DNA of 64,000 nucleotides from JAGPUQ01 sp050179115 (lineage in GTDB: Bacteria; Pseudomonadota; Gammaproteobacteria; Pseudomonadales; Porticoccaceae). The DNA is taken from positions 62,001-126,000 of the forward strand of contig JBFXFL010000002.1 of assembly GCA_050179115.1 (NCBI GenBank), given 5' to 3'. Under the pieces are notes generated by a model. It was not told the origin of the DNA, did no database searches, and worked only from the letters and a program-made list of their open reading frames with translations. Below are positions 17,849-26,150 of the stretch, in pieces (the stretch's first letter is position 1; each line of letters opens with the position of its first letter). Position numbers and translations under genes: made by a program.

Positions 17849-19360
17849 CTAGCGCAGTGCTGCGCGCGGGCGGCGGCGCCGCCAAGGCGCCAGGGCGGCC
17901 GTCAGCAGTGCCGCGCAGAACAGGACCACCGGGGTTGAGCCGTGGGCGCTGAAGGGCGTCGTGCCGGTGCGCGGCAGCACGGAGGTGCGCAGGATCCCGG
18001 GGGTGAACTGGGGCAGGCTGGCGGTGATGCGACCGCGGCTGTCCACCACCGCGGTGATGCCGTCGTTGGTGGCGCGCAGCAGGGGTTTGCCGGTCTCGAT
18101 GGCGCGCAGACGCGCCATCTGCAAATGCTGGTGGGGACCGATGGACGCGCCGAACCAGGTGTCGTTGCTCACCGTGACCAGCAGATCGGCGCCCCCGGCA
18201 GAGGTGGCGACCAGATCCGGGTAAACGATTTCGTAGCAGATGGCGGTGGCGATGCGCAGCTCGCCCAGCGTGATCGGCGGCTGGTCTTCGGGGGCGCGGC
18301 TGAAGTTCGACATGGGCAGATCGAAGAAGGCGATGGTGCCGCGCAACCAGGGCTCCAGGGGCACATATTCGCCAAAGGGTACCAGCCGGCGTTTGTGGTA
18401 GGTGCCCGCCGCCATGCCCAGTCCCATGAAGCTGTTGTAGTAGACGCCTTCGGCGGCGGCGATCGGCAGGCCCAGCAGCAGGCCCATGCGTTGTTCGCGG
18501 GCCCAGGCGTCTTCGCGGTCGAGAAACGGTTGCACTTCATGACGAAAGCGCGGGATCGCGGTTTCCGGCCAGATCACCAGGTCCTGCCCCGCCAGATCGC
18601 GGTTGGTGGCAGTGAAATTCGCGAGAATGGCTCCGTCGGCGGCGCCATCCCACTTCATGGCCAGTGATTGCGCCGGCTGCACCAGCGCCACGGCGAGCGC
18701 GGTCGTTCCGGGTTCGGTCCAGGTGCGCTCGTGCAGCAGCCAGCCGCCAATCCAGACGACACCCGTTGCCAGAGTGCTCGCTGCCAGGGTATTGGCGGTG
18801 GCGCGGTTGGCCAGCGCCGTGAGCGTTGTCCCGGTAAGCGCCACGGCAAAGCTCATGCCGAGCACGCCGGTCACGGGCGCCCAACCCGCCAGCCAGGTCT
18901 CGAGCGACGGGTATCCCAGGTAGAGCCAGGGGAAGCCGGTGAGGAACCACCCGCGCAGCCACTCGCCGAGGACCCATAACGCGGGAAAACCCAGCAGTGC
19001 AGTTCCGGGTTGCCGCAAATTCAGATAGCCGCACAGCGTGAACGGGATCGCGAAAAGTGCCGCCATGCCCAGGGTAAAAAGGCCTGTCAGCAGTGCGGCG
19101 AGCGGCGCGGAGGCCGCCCCATAGGTATGGATGCTGACGTAGATCCAGGAGGTGCCGGTAGCATAGAGGCCAACACCGAACCACCAGGCCAGCGCGAATG
19201 CGGTGCGTGGCGCGGCATCGGTCAGCAGCAGGCACAGGATTCCCGCGGCCAGGGGCGCCAGCGGCCACAATCCGTAGGGCGCGAAAGCGAGCGGCAGCAA
19301 CGCGCCGGTCAGCGCGGCAGCGGCATGAAACAAGAGTGGCGCGCGGCGGGTAGCGGGCAT
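17849..19360 (-). CDS. lnt: Apolipoprotein N-acyltransferase
   Basis: A 503-residue inner-membrane enzyme that transfers the third acyl chain to the N-terminal cysteine of lipoproteins, needed for Lol sorting. The N-terminal half holds six or so membrane helices; the C-terminal half is a nitrilase domain with the catalytic triad contexts VIWPETAIP (Glu), YHKRRLVPFGEYVPLE (Lys) and ATAICYEIVYPD (Cys). It starts three bases after corC, the usual order corC-lnt. Clients encoded in this window include LptE, RlpA, DolP and LpoA. Confidence 0.95.
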   Translation of the reverse strand: MPATRRAPLLFHAAAALTGALLPLAFAPYGLWPLAPLAAGILCLLLTDAAPRTAFALAWWFGVGLYATGTSWIYVSIHTYGAASAPLAALLTGLFTLGMAALFAIPFTLCGYLNLRQPGTALLGFPALWVLGEWLRGWFLTGFPWLYLGYPSLETWLAGWAPVTGVLGMSFAVALTGTTLTALANRATANTLAASTLATGVVWIGGWLLHERTWTEPGTTALAVALVQPAQSLAMKWDGAADGAILANFTATNRDLAGQDLVIWPETAIPRFRHEVQPFLDREDAWAREQRMGLLLGLPIAAAEGVYYNSFMGLGMAAGTYHKRRLVPFGEYVPLEPWLRGTIAFFDLPMSNFSRAPEDQPPITLGELRIATAICYEIVYPDLVATSAGGADLLVTVSNDTWFGASIGPHQHLQMARLRAIETGKPLLRATNDGITAVVDSRGRITASLPQFTPGILRTSVLPRTGTTPFSAHGSTPVVLFCAALLTAALAPWRRRRPRAALR

Positions 19361-19363
19361 GGG

Positions 19364-20197
19364 TCAGTGGTCGGCGGCCGGTGCCACCCGGAGCTGATGA
19401 ATCTGACGTTCATCCCCGGCAATGACGGTAAAGATCAGTCCATCCAGTGTGATGCATCCTCCCACTTCCGGAAGACGCCCAAACGCACTGGTCACGAGAC
19501 CGCCGATGGTATCGAATTCGTCGTCGCGCAGTGCGACGTGGAAATGGTCGTTGAAGTCCTTGATGGCGGTCAGCCCAGCCACCAGAAAACTGCCGTCGGG
19601 CGCGCGGCAGATTACGCAGTCCGGCTCCCGGTCCTTCTCGTCGGCGATGTCGCCGACGATCTCCTCGAGGATGTCTTCGATGGTGATCAGACCCGCGACG
19701 CCGCCGTATTCGTCCACCACCACCGCCATGTGGTAGCGCTGTTCGCGGAACTCGCGCAGCAGGATATCGAGGCGTTTGGTCTCGGGAACTATGGTGGCGG
19801 GCCGGACGATATCGGCAAGGCGGAAGGTGTCGCGGCCGGCGAGCATCAGCGGCAGCAGGTCCTTGGCCAGCAGGATGCCCCGGATATCGTCCAGAGACTC
19901 GCCCACCACGGGATAGCGGGAGTGCTTGGCATCAATGACACGGTGCAGAATTTCTTCCAGACTCATCCCGGCTTCGATGACTACCATCTGGGATGGCGGC
20001 ACCATGATTTCGTGCGCCTGCAGACTGGATACCAGAAACGCGCCCCGGATGATGTCGAGGGACTGACTGTCGAGCAGATTGTCGTCGCGCGCGGTTTCCA
20101 GGATATCGGCGAGATCCTGCCGCGAGCGCAGGCGGGGGGCGAAATACCGGACCAGACGCTTCAGCCAGGCGCGTCTACTGGGCGGTTCCGCGGTCAT
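19364..20197 (-). CDS. corC: CorC/HlyC-family CBS-domain protein
   Basis: A 277-residue cytoplasmic protein with two CBS domains (from about residue 65, EIMVPPSQMVVIEAG, to 190, VVDEYGGVAGLITIEDILEE) and a C-terminal transporter-associated domain (DEFDTIGGLVTSAFGRLP). It lacks the membrane DUF21 domain, so it matches short CorC (YbeX), linked to Mg/Co efflux with CorA and, in E. coli, to ribosome-related phenotypes. ATG overlaps the ybeY stop by four bases. Confidence 0.92.
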   Translation of the reverse strand: MTAEPPSRRAWLKRLVRYFAPRLRSRQDLADILETARDDNLLDSQSLDIIRGAFLVSSLQAHEIMVPPSQMVVIEAGMSLEEILHRVIDAKHSRYPVVGESLDDIRGILLAKDLLPLMLAGRDTFRLADIVRPATIVPETKRLDILLREFREQRYHMAVVVDEYGGVAGLITIEDILEEIVGDIADEKDREPDCVICRAPDGSFLVAGLTAIKDFNDHFHVALRDDEFDTIGGLVTSAFGRLPEVGGCITLDGLIFTVIAGDERQIHQLRVAPAADH

Positions 20198-20730
20198 GAT
20201 GGGTTGACCGCGAGCGCCGGCGCGTAGGGCGGTGGAAAATGCAGGCCGGCGAGGATTGCGGTTTCCAGGGCTTCCATGCGCTCGGCTTCGGCGTCGTCCT
20301 GGTGGTCATGGCCGAGCAGGTGCAGGGTGCCGTGGACGATCATGTGCGCCCAGTGCGCGTCCGGTGCTTTGCCCTGGTCTGCTGCCTCGCGCTCGACCAC
20401 CGGGGCGCAGATCACGATATCGCCCAGCAGTGGCAGCTCTACCCATTCCGGCAGGTCGGCGGGAAAGGAAAGGACATTGGTTGCGTGGGGCTGGGTTGCG
20501 CGGGTCCGAGTTGCGTCAGATCGAGTCGCCCGGTGCGGAGACGGTGCGCGCAGTCGGTAGCGGGCATAGAGTTCGCTGCCCTCGGCTTCGCCGACGATAC
20601 GGATCGCGACCTGTGCGTCGGATCGCCCGAGGTGGCGCAGGGCTGCCCGCAGCCAGCGACGCAGGGCCGCCGGGGCGGGAACGGCTGCACCGCTGTCGCA
20701 GGCGTTGTCGATCGCGATCCTGATGCTCAT
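20194..20730 (-). CDS. ybeY: rRNA maturation endoribonuclease YbeY with repeat insertion
   Basis: A 178-residue zinc metalloenzyme of the UPF0054 family, involved in 16S rRNA 3' end processing and ribosome quality control. The metal site HGTLHLLGHDHQ is intact near residue 142, and NVLSFPADLPEW is conserved. Between the second helix and NVLSFP lies an unusual stretch of four five-residue units ending in Ala-Thr (PHRAT, RSDAT, RTRAT, QPHAT), encoded by a degenerate 15-bp tandem repeat. The family normally has a short loop here, with a Thr before NVLSFP. The start ATG 20730 overlaps phoH's stop (ATGA). Confidence 0.93.
   Translation of the reverse strand: MSIRIAIDNACDSGAAVPAPAALRRWLRAALRHLGRSDAQVAIRIVGEAEGSELYARYRLRAPSPHRATRSDATRTRATQPHATNVLSFPADLPEWVELPLLGDIVICAPVVEREAADQGKAPDAHWAHMIVHGTLHLLGHDHQDDAEAERMEALETAILAGLHFPPPYAPALAVNPS
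20479..20538. repeat. Degenerate 15-bp tandem repeat inside ybeY (4 units)
   Basis: Four 15-base units at 20479-20493, 20494-20508, 20509-20523 and 20524-20538, each starting GGTTGCG, AGTTGCG or AGTCGCC on the plus strand. In the ybeY frame each codes for xxxAT. The units have diverged, so this is not an assembly artefact. Confidence 0.8.
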
Positions 20731-21731
20731 GACCCATGCGGGCCGACCGTGCGGTCGTGCGTTTCGTAGGCCTCGACGATGCGCTGCACCAGCGGGTGGC
20801 GTACCACGTCCTTGGCGACGAAGTGAGTGAAGGAGATTTCCTCGACGCCGGCCAGGACTTCTATCGCGTGGAGCAGTCCCGAGCGGGTCCCGCGCGGCAG
20901 GTCGATCTGGGTGGTGTCGCCGGTGATCACCGCGGTGGCGCCAAAGCCGAGTCGGGTGAGGAACATCTTCATCTGCTCGCAAGTGGTGTTCTGGCTTTCG
21001 TCGAGAATGATGAAGGCGTTGTTGAGGGTGCGGCCCCGCATGTAGGCGAGCGGCGCTACCTCGATGACCTGGCGTTCGATCAGTTTGCCGACGATTTCCG
21101 CGCCCAGCATTTCGTAGAGGGCATCGTAGAGCGGCCGCAGGTAGGGATCGACCTTCTGGGCCAGATCGCCGGGCAGGAAGCCGAGCTTTTCGCCGGCCTC
21201 GACCGCTGGCCGCACCAGCACGATGCGCTCCACTTCCGAGCGCAGGTAAGCTTCCACCGCGCAGGCCACGGCGAGGTAGGTCTTGCCGGTGCCTGCCGGG
21301 CCGATGCCGAAACTGATGTCGTGGGTCTGGATGGCGCGGACGTAATTCTGCTGGTTGACGCCGCGTGGATGGACACTGCCTTTCTTGGTACGAACGACGC
21401 TGAAACCAGTGACATTGTCGCCCACATCGGCGGTCTGTTTGTTCATGCGATGCTCCATGTCCGACTGCTGCAGGAATACATGAATCTTGGCGGGGGTCAG
21501 AAGCCGGTCACGGGCCGTCTCCTGATAGAGCTGGCGTATCAATGCCAACGCCGCGCGGGCGCGGGTAGCGTCGCCGTAAAAGGCGAACACATTGCCGCGG
21601 TTGCGGATCTCGATATTGAGGCGCGCCTCGATCTGGTGGATGTTTTCGTCGAACTGGCCGCAGAGGCTCGCGAGACGGCGCGTGTCGTTGGGTTCCAGGG
21701 TGAGCGTCTGTACTGCCGCTAAGGTGTTCAA
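20727..21731 (-). CDS. phoH: PhoH-like ATPase (YbeZ)
   Basis: A 334-residue PhoH-family P-loop ATPase/helicase-like protein, thought to act with YbeY on RNA. An N-terminal KH-like region (FDENIHQIEARLNIEIRNRGN) precedes the ATPase with Walker A GIGPAGTGKTYLAVA and Walker B AFIILDESQNTT. No ATG is found before the homology starts; TTG 21731 (giving MNTLAAVQTLTLEP) is the best start. The frame stays open upstream through the N block only because no stop happens to occur there. It is followed directly by ybeY. Confidence 0.9.
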   Translation of the reverse strand: MNTLAAVQTLTLEPNDTRRLASLCGQFDENIHQIEARLNIEIRNRGNVFAFYGDATRARAALALIRQLYQETARDRLLTPAKIHVFLQQSDMEHRMNKQTADVGDNVTGFSVVRTKKGSVHPRGVNQQNYVRAIQTHDISFGIGPAGTGKTYLAVACAVEAYLRSEVERIVLVRPAVEAGEKLGFLPGDLAQKVDPYLRPLYDALYEMLGAEIVGKLIERQVIEVAPLAYMRGRTLNNAFIILDESQNTTCEQMKMFLTRLGFGATAVITGDTTQIDLPRGTRSGLLHAIEVLAGVEEISFTHFVAKDVVRHPLVQRIVEAYETHDRTVGPHGS

Positions 21732-21812
21732 ACGGTTTGCTGCGACGCCTGTCGGGGGTCTGGGCCAAGAATAGCGACTTTGCCGGGCGTGGGGAATAGG
21801 GGCGCAACATCT

Positions 21813-21981
21813 ATCCGCAATGGCGGAGCCGATATCCGNNNNNNNNNNNNNNNNNNNNNNNNNNNNNNNNNNNNNNNNNNNNNNNNNNNNNNNNNNNNNN
21901 NNNNNNNNNNNNNNNNNNNNNNNNNNNNNNNNNNNNNNTATCCGCAATGGCGGAGCCGATATCCGGAATGGCGGAGTCGAC
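21813..21981. repeat. 21-bp tandem repeat broken by an N spacer
   Basis: In the miaB-phoH intergenic space a 21-base unit, ATCCGCAATGGCGGAGCCGA plus T, appears once plus five bases before the Ns (21813-21838) and twice after (21940-21960, and a variant at 21961-21981). The Ns are 21839-21938. The 27 bases beside the gap are identical on both sides. The true number of units is unknown; the assembly probably broke on this repeat. Confidence 0.75.
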
Positions 21982-22012
21982 GGGTGCCGGATCGGTGTCC
22001 GCACGGCAGGGC

Positions 22013-23359
22013 TCAGGATCCGGCCAGCTCGCCGCGCAGCGAGTTGGGCAATGCTTCCGTTATGCGCACCGGCACAAAGGTTCCGATCAGGTTGTGCTCG
22101 GCGGCCGCGACATTCACCACCCGGTTGTTCTCCGTGCGGCCCTGCAGCTCTCCGGGATCCTTGCGCGACAGACCGCTGATCAGCACCTGATGGGTCTGGC
22201 CCACCATGCCCTGGCTGATCGCCGCTGCCTGTTGGTTGATGCGGTGCTGGAGGGTCTGCAAGCGCTCCTTCTTGATTTCGTCCGGCGTATCGTCCGGCAG
22301 GCTGGCCGCCGGCGTACCCGGGCGGCGGCTGTAAACGAAGCTGAACGACTGGTCGAACGCGATTTCTTCGATCAATTGCATGGTGCGGGCGAAATCATCC
22401 GCGGTTTCGCCGGGAAAGCCGACAATGAAATCCGATGAAATACTGATCTCCGGGCGCAGCGCGCGCAGGCGGCGGATTTTCGATTTGTATTCCAGGACCG
22501 TGTGGCCGCGTTTCATCGCGCTCAGGATGCGATCCGAGCCGCTCTGCACCGGCAGGTGCACATGGCTGACCAGCGCTGGCACCTCCGCGTAGACGTCGAT
22601 CAACGACTGGGAAAATTCCACCGGGTGGGAGGTGGTGTAGCGAATCCGGTCGATACCCTCGATACGCGCCACCGCGACGATCAGTTCGGCGAGATCGCTG
22701 GTGCCGCCCGTCGGCAGGGTACCGCGATACGCGTTGACGTTCTGGCCGAGCAGGTTCACCTCGCGCACGCCCTGCTCGGACAGTTGTGCAACCTCGGTGA
22801 GCACGTCCAGCACCGGCCGGCTGACTTCCTCGCCCCGCGTATAGGGCACCACGCAGAAGGTGCAGTATTTGGAGCAGCCTTCCATGACCGAGACATGGGC
22901 GCTCACGCCATCGGCGACCGGGCGCGGCAGGTGATCGAATTTTTCAATTTCGGGAAAGCTGATGTCCACCACCACGGTCCCGTCGGACTGGCGGCGCTGC
23001 CGGATCATCTCCGGCAGCCGGTGCAGTGTCTGGGGTCCGAACACCAGATCGACATGGGGCGCGCGGCGGGCAATGGCCTCGCCCTCCTGGCTCGCCACGC
23101 AGCCGCCGACGCCGATGATCAGGTCGGGGTTGCGCTCCTTCAGGTGCTTCCAGCGCCCCAGCTGGTGAAAGACTTTCTCCTGCGCCTTCTCGCGAATGGA
23201 GCAGGTATTGAGCAGCAGCACATCGGCTTCGGCCGGATCGTCGGTGGCAATCAGGCCATGGCTGTCGCCGAGCAGATCGCGCATCCGCGCGGAGTCGTAC
23301 TCGTTCATCTGGCAGCCCTGGGTGACGATGTGGAGTTTGCGCTCCCCGGTCTTGGTCAT
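22013..23359 (-). CDS. miaB: tRNA-2-methylthio-N6-dimethylallyladenosine synthase
   Basis: MiaB, 448 residues, a radical-SAM enzyme that methylthiolates i6A37 in tRNAs reading U-starting codons. Three parts are clear: the N-terminal UPF0004 domain with an iron-sulfur site (QGCQMNEYDS, LLNTCSIREKA, GVGGCVASQEG), the radical SAM motif EGCSKYCTFCVVPYTRG (CxxxCxxC), and the TRAM domain at the C-terminus. It is the first gene of the miaB-phoH-ybeY-corC-lnt set, all RNA- or envelope-related. Confidence 0.96.
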   Translation of the reverse strand: MTKTGERKLHIVTQGCQMNEYDSARMRDLLGDSHGLIATDDPAEADVLLLNTCSIREKAQEKVFHQLGRWKHLKERNPDLIIGVGGCVASQEGEAIARRAPHVDLVFGPQTLHRLPEMIRQRRQSDGTVVVDISFPEIEKFDHLPRPVADGVSAHVSVMEGCSKYCTFCVVPYTRGEEVSRPVLDVLTEVAQLSEQGVREVNLLGQNVNAYRGTLPTGGTSDLAELIVAVARIEGIDRIRYTTSHPVEFSQSLIDVYAEVPALVSHVHLPVQSGSDRILSAMKRGHTVLEYKSKIRRLRALRPEISISSDFIVGFPGETADDFARTMQLIEEIAFDQSFSFVYSRRPGTPAASLPDDTPDEIKKERLQTLQHRINQQAAAISQGMVGQTHQVLISGLSRKDPGELQGRTENNRVVNVAAAEHNLIGTFVPVRITEALPNSLRGELAGS

Positions 23360-23391
23360 GGTATGCAGGCGGCTTGCAGGCGAGGCGGCGA

Positions 23392-23397
23392 ATTATA
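23392..23397 (-). promoter_or_regulatory. -10 box upstream of miaB
   Basis: TATAAT on the minus strand (context GCGCTATAATTCGCCGCC), 32 bases before the miaB start, in the 141-base divergent space shared with the DUF1820 gene. -35 not clear. Confidence 0.5.
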
Positions 23398-23500
23398 GCG
23401 CATGGGGTGCGCCATCCGTGCCGGGAAAAGTGCCTTGAAAAGCCGGGTCGGGGGCCTCACTGTGGTATCCTGTTCCCGGTAACCGCCAGAGCCGCTCGGC

Positions 23501-23842
23501 ATGACCAACGACCCTATCTACAAGATCATCTTCGTCAATCAGGGCCAGGTGTACGAGGTTTACGCCCGTTATGTCTATCAGAGCGACCTCATGGGCTTCA
23601 TCGAGATTGAGGAGTTCGTGTTCGGCGAAAAATCCCAGCTGATCGTTGATCCGGCTGAAGAAAAGCTCAAGACCGAGTTCTCCGAAGTCAAACGCAGCTT
23701 CATTCCCATGCACTCCATCGTGCGCATCGACGAAGTCGAGAAAGAAGGTGTGTGCAAGGTCAGCGATGCGCGTGGCAGCAATGTGATGGCGTTTCCCGGC
23801 CCGCCGGCCGTATCGAGCCGGACCACCAAAAGCGATTCCTGA
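23501..23842 (+). CDS. DUF1820 family protein
   Basis: A 113-residue soluble protein. PIYKIIFVNQGQVYEVYARY, SDLMGFIEIEEFVFGEK and RSFIPMHSIVRIDEVEKEG are characteristic of DUF1820, a small gammaproteobacterial family with no assigned function. The last 15-20 residues (serine/threonine-rich) look disordered. It is divergent from miaB, and my recollection is that this neighbourhood also occurs in pseudomonads. The conserved IP.HSIVRIDEV segment resembles the end of small RNA-binding beta barrels, but that is only a guess. Confidence 0.85.
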   Translation: MTNDPIYKIIFVNQGQVYEVYARYVYQSDLMGFIEIEEFVFGEKSQLIVDPAEEKLKTEFSEVKRSFIPMHSIVRIDEVEKEGVCKVSDARGSNVMAFPGPPAVSSRTTKSDS

Positions 23843-23931
23843 CCCGCCGACCCCGATCGGTGTCGAGGCTGCTGTCGGGGCGGGGGTGGTAAGCGCAGAA
23901 CGGATCGCCAGCTCCGGACCGGGAGGTGAGC

Positions 23932-24210
23932 ATGAAGATCGGCGCGGCAATCTTTGTTCTGGCGGTGTTGTACCTCTTTTATCCCAGCTACGAGCTGCAA
24001 ATACGCGCCTCGGCTGGCGACAACTGGACCACCTACGGCGGCACCATCTGGTCGCACGACCAGTGCCGTCAACAGGGGCGAGCCGTGCGTGAGGCGCAAT
24101 GGCGCTGCCTGCAGAACAACCCGTGGCACCTGTTGTTCCGGACCTCCACGCGCTACGACCCCGAGATTCGCGATAGCCAGGATGCGTTGTCGGGCGACGC
24201 GGGCGAATAG
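23932..24210 (+). CDS. Small membrane-anchored protein of unknown function
   Basis: A 92-residue protein I do not recognise. It begins with one hydrophobic segment (about residues 3-19, AAIFVLAVLYLFYP) that could be a signal anchor or uncleaved signal peptide, followed by a polar, tryptophan-rich domain (NWTTYGGTIW, QWRCLQNNPWHLLF) with two Cys that could pair if exported. The ATG at 23932 has an excellent GGAGGTG a few bases upstream; a GTG at 23926 overlaps that site and is less likely. It sits between DUF1820 and the MOSC gene on the same strand. Confidence 0.65.
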   Translation: MKIGAAIFVLAVLYLFYPSYELQIRASAGDNWTTYGGTIWSHDQCRQQGRAVREAQWRCLQNNPWHLLFRTSTRYDPEIRDSQDALSGDAGE

Positions 24211-24234
24211 TCGAATCTGGTGCCGCGCAGCGCC

Positions 24235-24714
24235 ATGTCAACAGCTTCCGGCCGGGTGATCGGCGTTTATATCGCCTCGGTCCGGGGCGAATTGCCCGTC
24301 GCCGTCGAGGCCGTGGCAGCACTGGTGGGCGCGGGCCTCTCGGGGGATCGCTACGCAGTGGGGGCCGGCACCTGGTCCGGCTGGCCGGGTACGGGGCGTG
24401 CGGTGACCCTGATCGCCGCCGAAGTGCTGGATTCCCTGCCCGAACCCTGTCGGCTCAGCGCGCCCGAGGCGCGACGCAACCTGCTCACCCGCGGCGTCGA
24501 TCTCAATGCCCTGGTCGGACGGGAGTTTCGCATCGGCGGCGCGCGGTTGCGGGGCCAGCGTCTGTGCGAGCCCTGCCGCCATCTTGAAGAACTCACCCGG
24601 CCCGGCGTCGCCGCTCGGCTGAGCGGGCGCGGCGGGCTGCGCGCGGATGTCGTTGAGAGTGGTTTGATCCGCTGTGGCGATGTCCTTGAAATACTGCCGT
24701 TGCCCGCACCATGA
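24235..24714 (+). CDS. MOSC domain protein
   Basis: A 159-residue stand-alone MOSC (MoCo sulfurase C-terminal) domain. AGLSGDRYAVGAGTWS, TLIAAEVLDSL, ARRNLLTRGVDLNALVGREF and the conserved cysteine segment GQRLCEPCRHLEEL are family signatures. Such domains bind molybdenum cofactor or carry sulfur to it; small ones are often annotated only as sulfur-carrier or metal-sulfur-cluster proteins. ATG 24235 is chosen over an upstream GTG at 24220. It overlaps the next gene by four bases. Confidence 0.85.
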   Translation: MSTASGRVIGVYIASVRGELPVAVEAVAALVGAGLSGDRYAVGAGTWSGWPGTGRAVTLIAAEVLDSLPEPCRLSAPEARRNLLTRGVDLNALVGREFRIGGARLRGQRLCEPCRHLEELTRPGVAARLSGRGGLRADVVESGLIRCGDVLEILPLPAP

Positions 24715-25178
24715 TGAGGGCACCAACAGCGGGGAGCGGCGCGAACGTGAGCGATGAACAAACCGGAATGATCGCCGGGTCCTGTCTCTGTGGCCAGGTC
24801 GCGTTCCAGGTCTGGGGACCGTTCGCGCGCTTTGTGCTCTGCCACTGTTCGCGCTGCCGCAAGGCGACCGCTTCGGCCCACGCGGCCAATCTGTTCACCG
24901 ACCCCGACCATATCCACTGGCTGCGTGGGCGCGAGTTGATCCGGCGCTATCAGATTCCCGAGGCGCGCAGTTTCTCCAAGTGCTTCTGTACCCACTGCGG
25001 CTCGGCGCTGCCCTATGTCAGCCGCAACGGCGAGTACCTGATCGTTCCCGCGGGAGTACTCGACGGGGATCCCGGTGTGGTGCCGGAGCGGCAGATATTC
25101 TGGGACAGCCGGGCCTGCTGGTACGAAGCTGGGCTAGCCGCGCCGCGGTTTGCCGAGTATCCGCCCGTGACAGACTGA
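24711..25178 (+). CDS. GFA (glutathione-dependent formaldehyde-activating) family protein
   Basis: A 155-residue zinc-binding protein with the GFA/CENP-V fold. Three cysteine clusters carry the ligands: GSCLCGQV, LCHCSRCRKAT and CFCTHCGSALP. The family was named from a Paracoccus enzyme joining formaldehyde and glutathione, but most members have unknown substrates. The ATG at 24711 overlaps the MOSC stop (ATGA) and suggests coupling; a GTG at 24747 preceded by GGGGAG is an alternative that begins nearer to the conserved core. Confidence 0.85.
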   Translation: MMRAPTAGSGANVSDEQTGMIAGSCLCGQVAFQVWGPFARFVLCHCSRCRKATASAHAANLFTDPDHIHWLRGRELIRRYQIPEARSFSKCFCTHCGSALPYVSRNGEYLIVPAGVLDGDPGVVPERQIFWDSRACWYEAGLAAPRFAEYPPVTD

Positions 25179-25251
25179 CGGGATATCCTGCGCTGGCGTC
25201 CGGATCCTGTATCGAATTCTCTGCGGTCCCCGCAGTCACGGGCTGCCGCGC

Positions 25252-26118
25252 TCAGGGCCAGTGGGCAAGCATGTCGCGGAGGACGTCGATAAAGGCCAGC
25301 GGCTGGTCGAGAAACACATGGTGGGCCGCGCCCGGGATGGCGGTGAAAGGCGATCCCCGCGGCGCCACATACTGAAGATAATCGATTACTTCCTGGGTGA
25401 TGATGGCGCTCAGGGTGCCCGAAATCATCCCGAAGCCGGTGGCGAGATTGAGCAGTGCATCGGTCTGGTCTTCAAAGCGGAAATGGTCGAGCAGGGCCGG
25501 ATCGGCTTTCAGCGTCCAGCCGTCTTCCACCTCCCGCACCGAATGTCGGGCGATGTGGTCGATCAGAAACTGATTTGGGCAGCGCTGGGGCGGAATGACA
25601 CGGAAAGCGGCGCTGGCACTGGCGGCATCCGGGTAGATCGCATGGGGCAAAAACCCCATGGTGCTGCGCGTGCGGCCCTCCCCGGGCAGCGCGATCAGTT
25701 TGGCATCCACGGAGATCATGGCCTTGACCAGGTCCGGGAAGCGCGCCGCCGTGCGCAGCGCGATGCCGCCGCCAAAGCTGTGCCCCACCACGACCATCTT
25801 CTTCGCGCCCATGCCGGCGGCCTCGGCCACCGCGATCACCTCGTCGGCGAAAGTATCCAGGTCATAGTGCTCCCGGTGGCCGCTGTCACCCGCGCCGGAG
25901 CAGTCGAGCGCCACTACCCGATAGTCGGGGGCAAAGGCGGGAGCGATGAAATCCCACCAGTGACTGTGGGCGTTGAAGCCGTGGATCAGCAGTAGCCCGG
26001 GGTGCCCAGGGTTACCCCAGCACCGGTAAGCGATGGGGCAGTCCCGGACGCTGACCCGGCCATTCTCCGCCGGCTGGGCGACGGCATCGGTGAACCAGGG
26101 GGGAAGGTGGTTGGCCAT
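25252..26118 (-). CDS. Alpha/beta hydrolase
   Basis: A 288-residue alpha/beta-hydrolase fold protein. LLLIHGFNAHSHWWDF carries the oxyanion His-Gly, VVGHSFGGGIALR is the nucleophile elbow (Ser), and the catalytic His is in IPGAAHHVFLDQP near the C-terminus; the acid is less clear. Best general match is the epoxide-hydrolase/C-C-hydrolase-like class; the substrate is unknown. ATG 26118 begins the conserved part; the open frame upstream runs into the MAPEG gene antisense and is ignored. It is followed by convergent GFA and preceded by MAPEG on the same strand. Confidence 0.85.
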   Translation of the reverse strand: MANHLPPWFTDAVAQPAENGRVSVRDCPIAYRCWGNPGHPGLLLIHGFNAHSHWWDFIAPAFAPDYRVVALDCSGAGDSGHREHYDLDTFADEVIAVAEAAGMGAKKMVVVGHSFGGGIALRTAARFPDLVKAMISVDAKLIALPGEGRTRSTMGFLPHAIYPDAASASAAFRVIPPQRCPNQFLIDHIARHSVREVEDGWTLKADPALLDHFRFEDQTDALLNLATGFGMISGTLSAIITQEVIDYLQYVAPRGSPFTAIPGAAHHVFLDQPLAFIDVLRDMLAHWP

Positions 26119-26150
26119 GAGGTTTCCGCGACGCTTTGTGGTGGCAGGGC

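Noticed and set aside
25221..25235. CTGCGG/CCGCAG mini-hairpin between the GFA and hydrolase genes
   Set aside because: Six-base stem, three-base loop and no U-run; likely chance in G+C-rich DNA.
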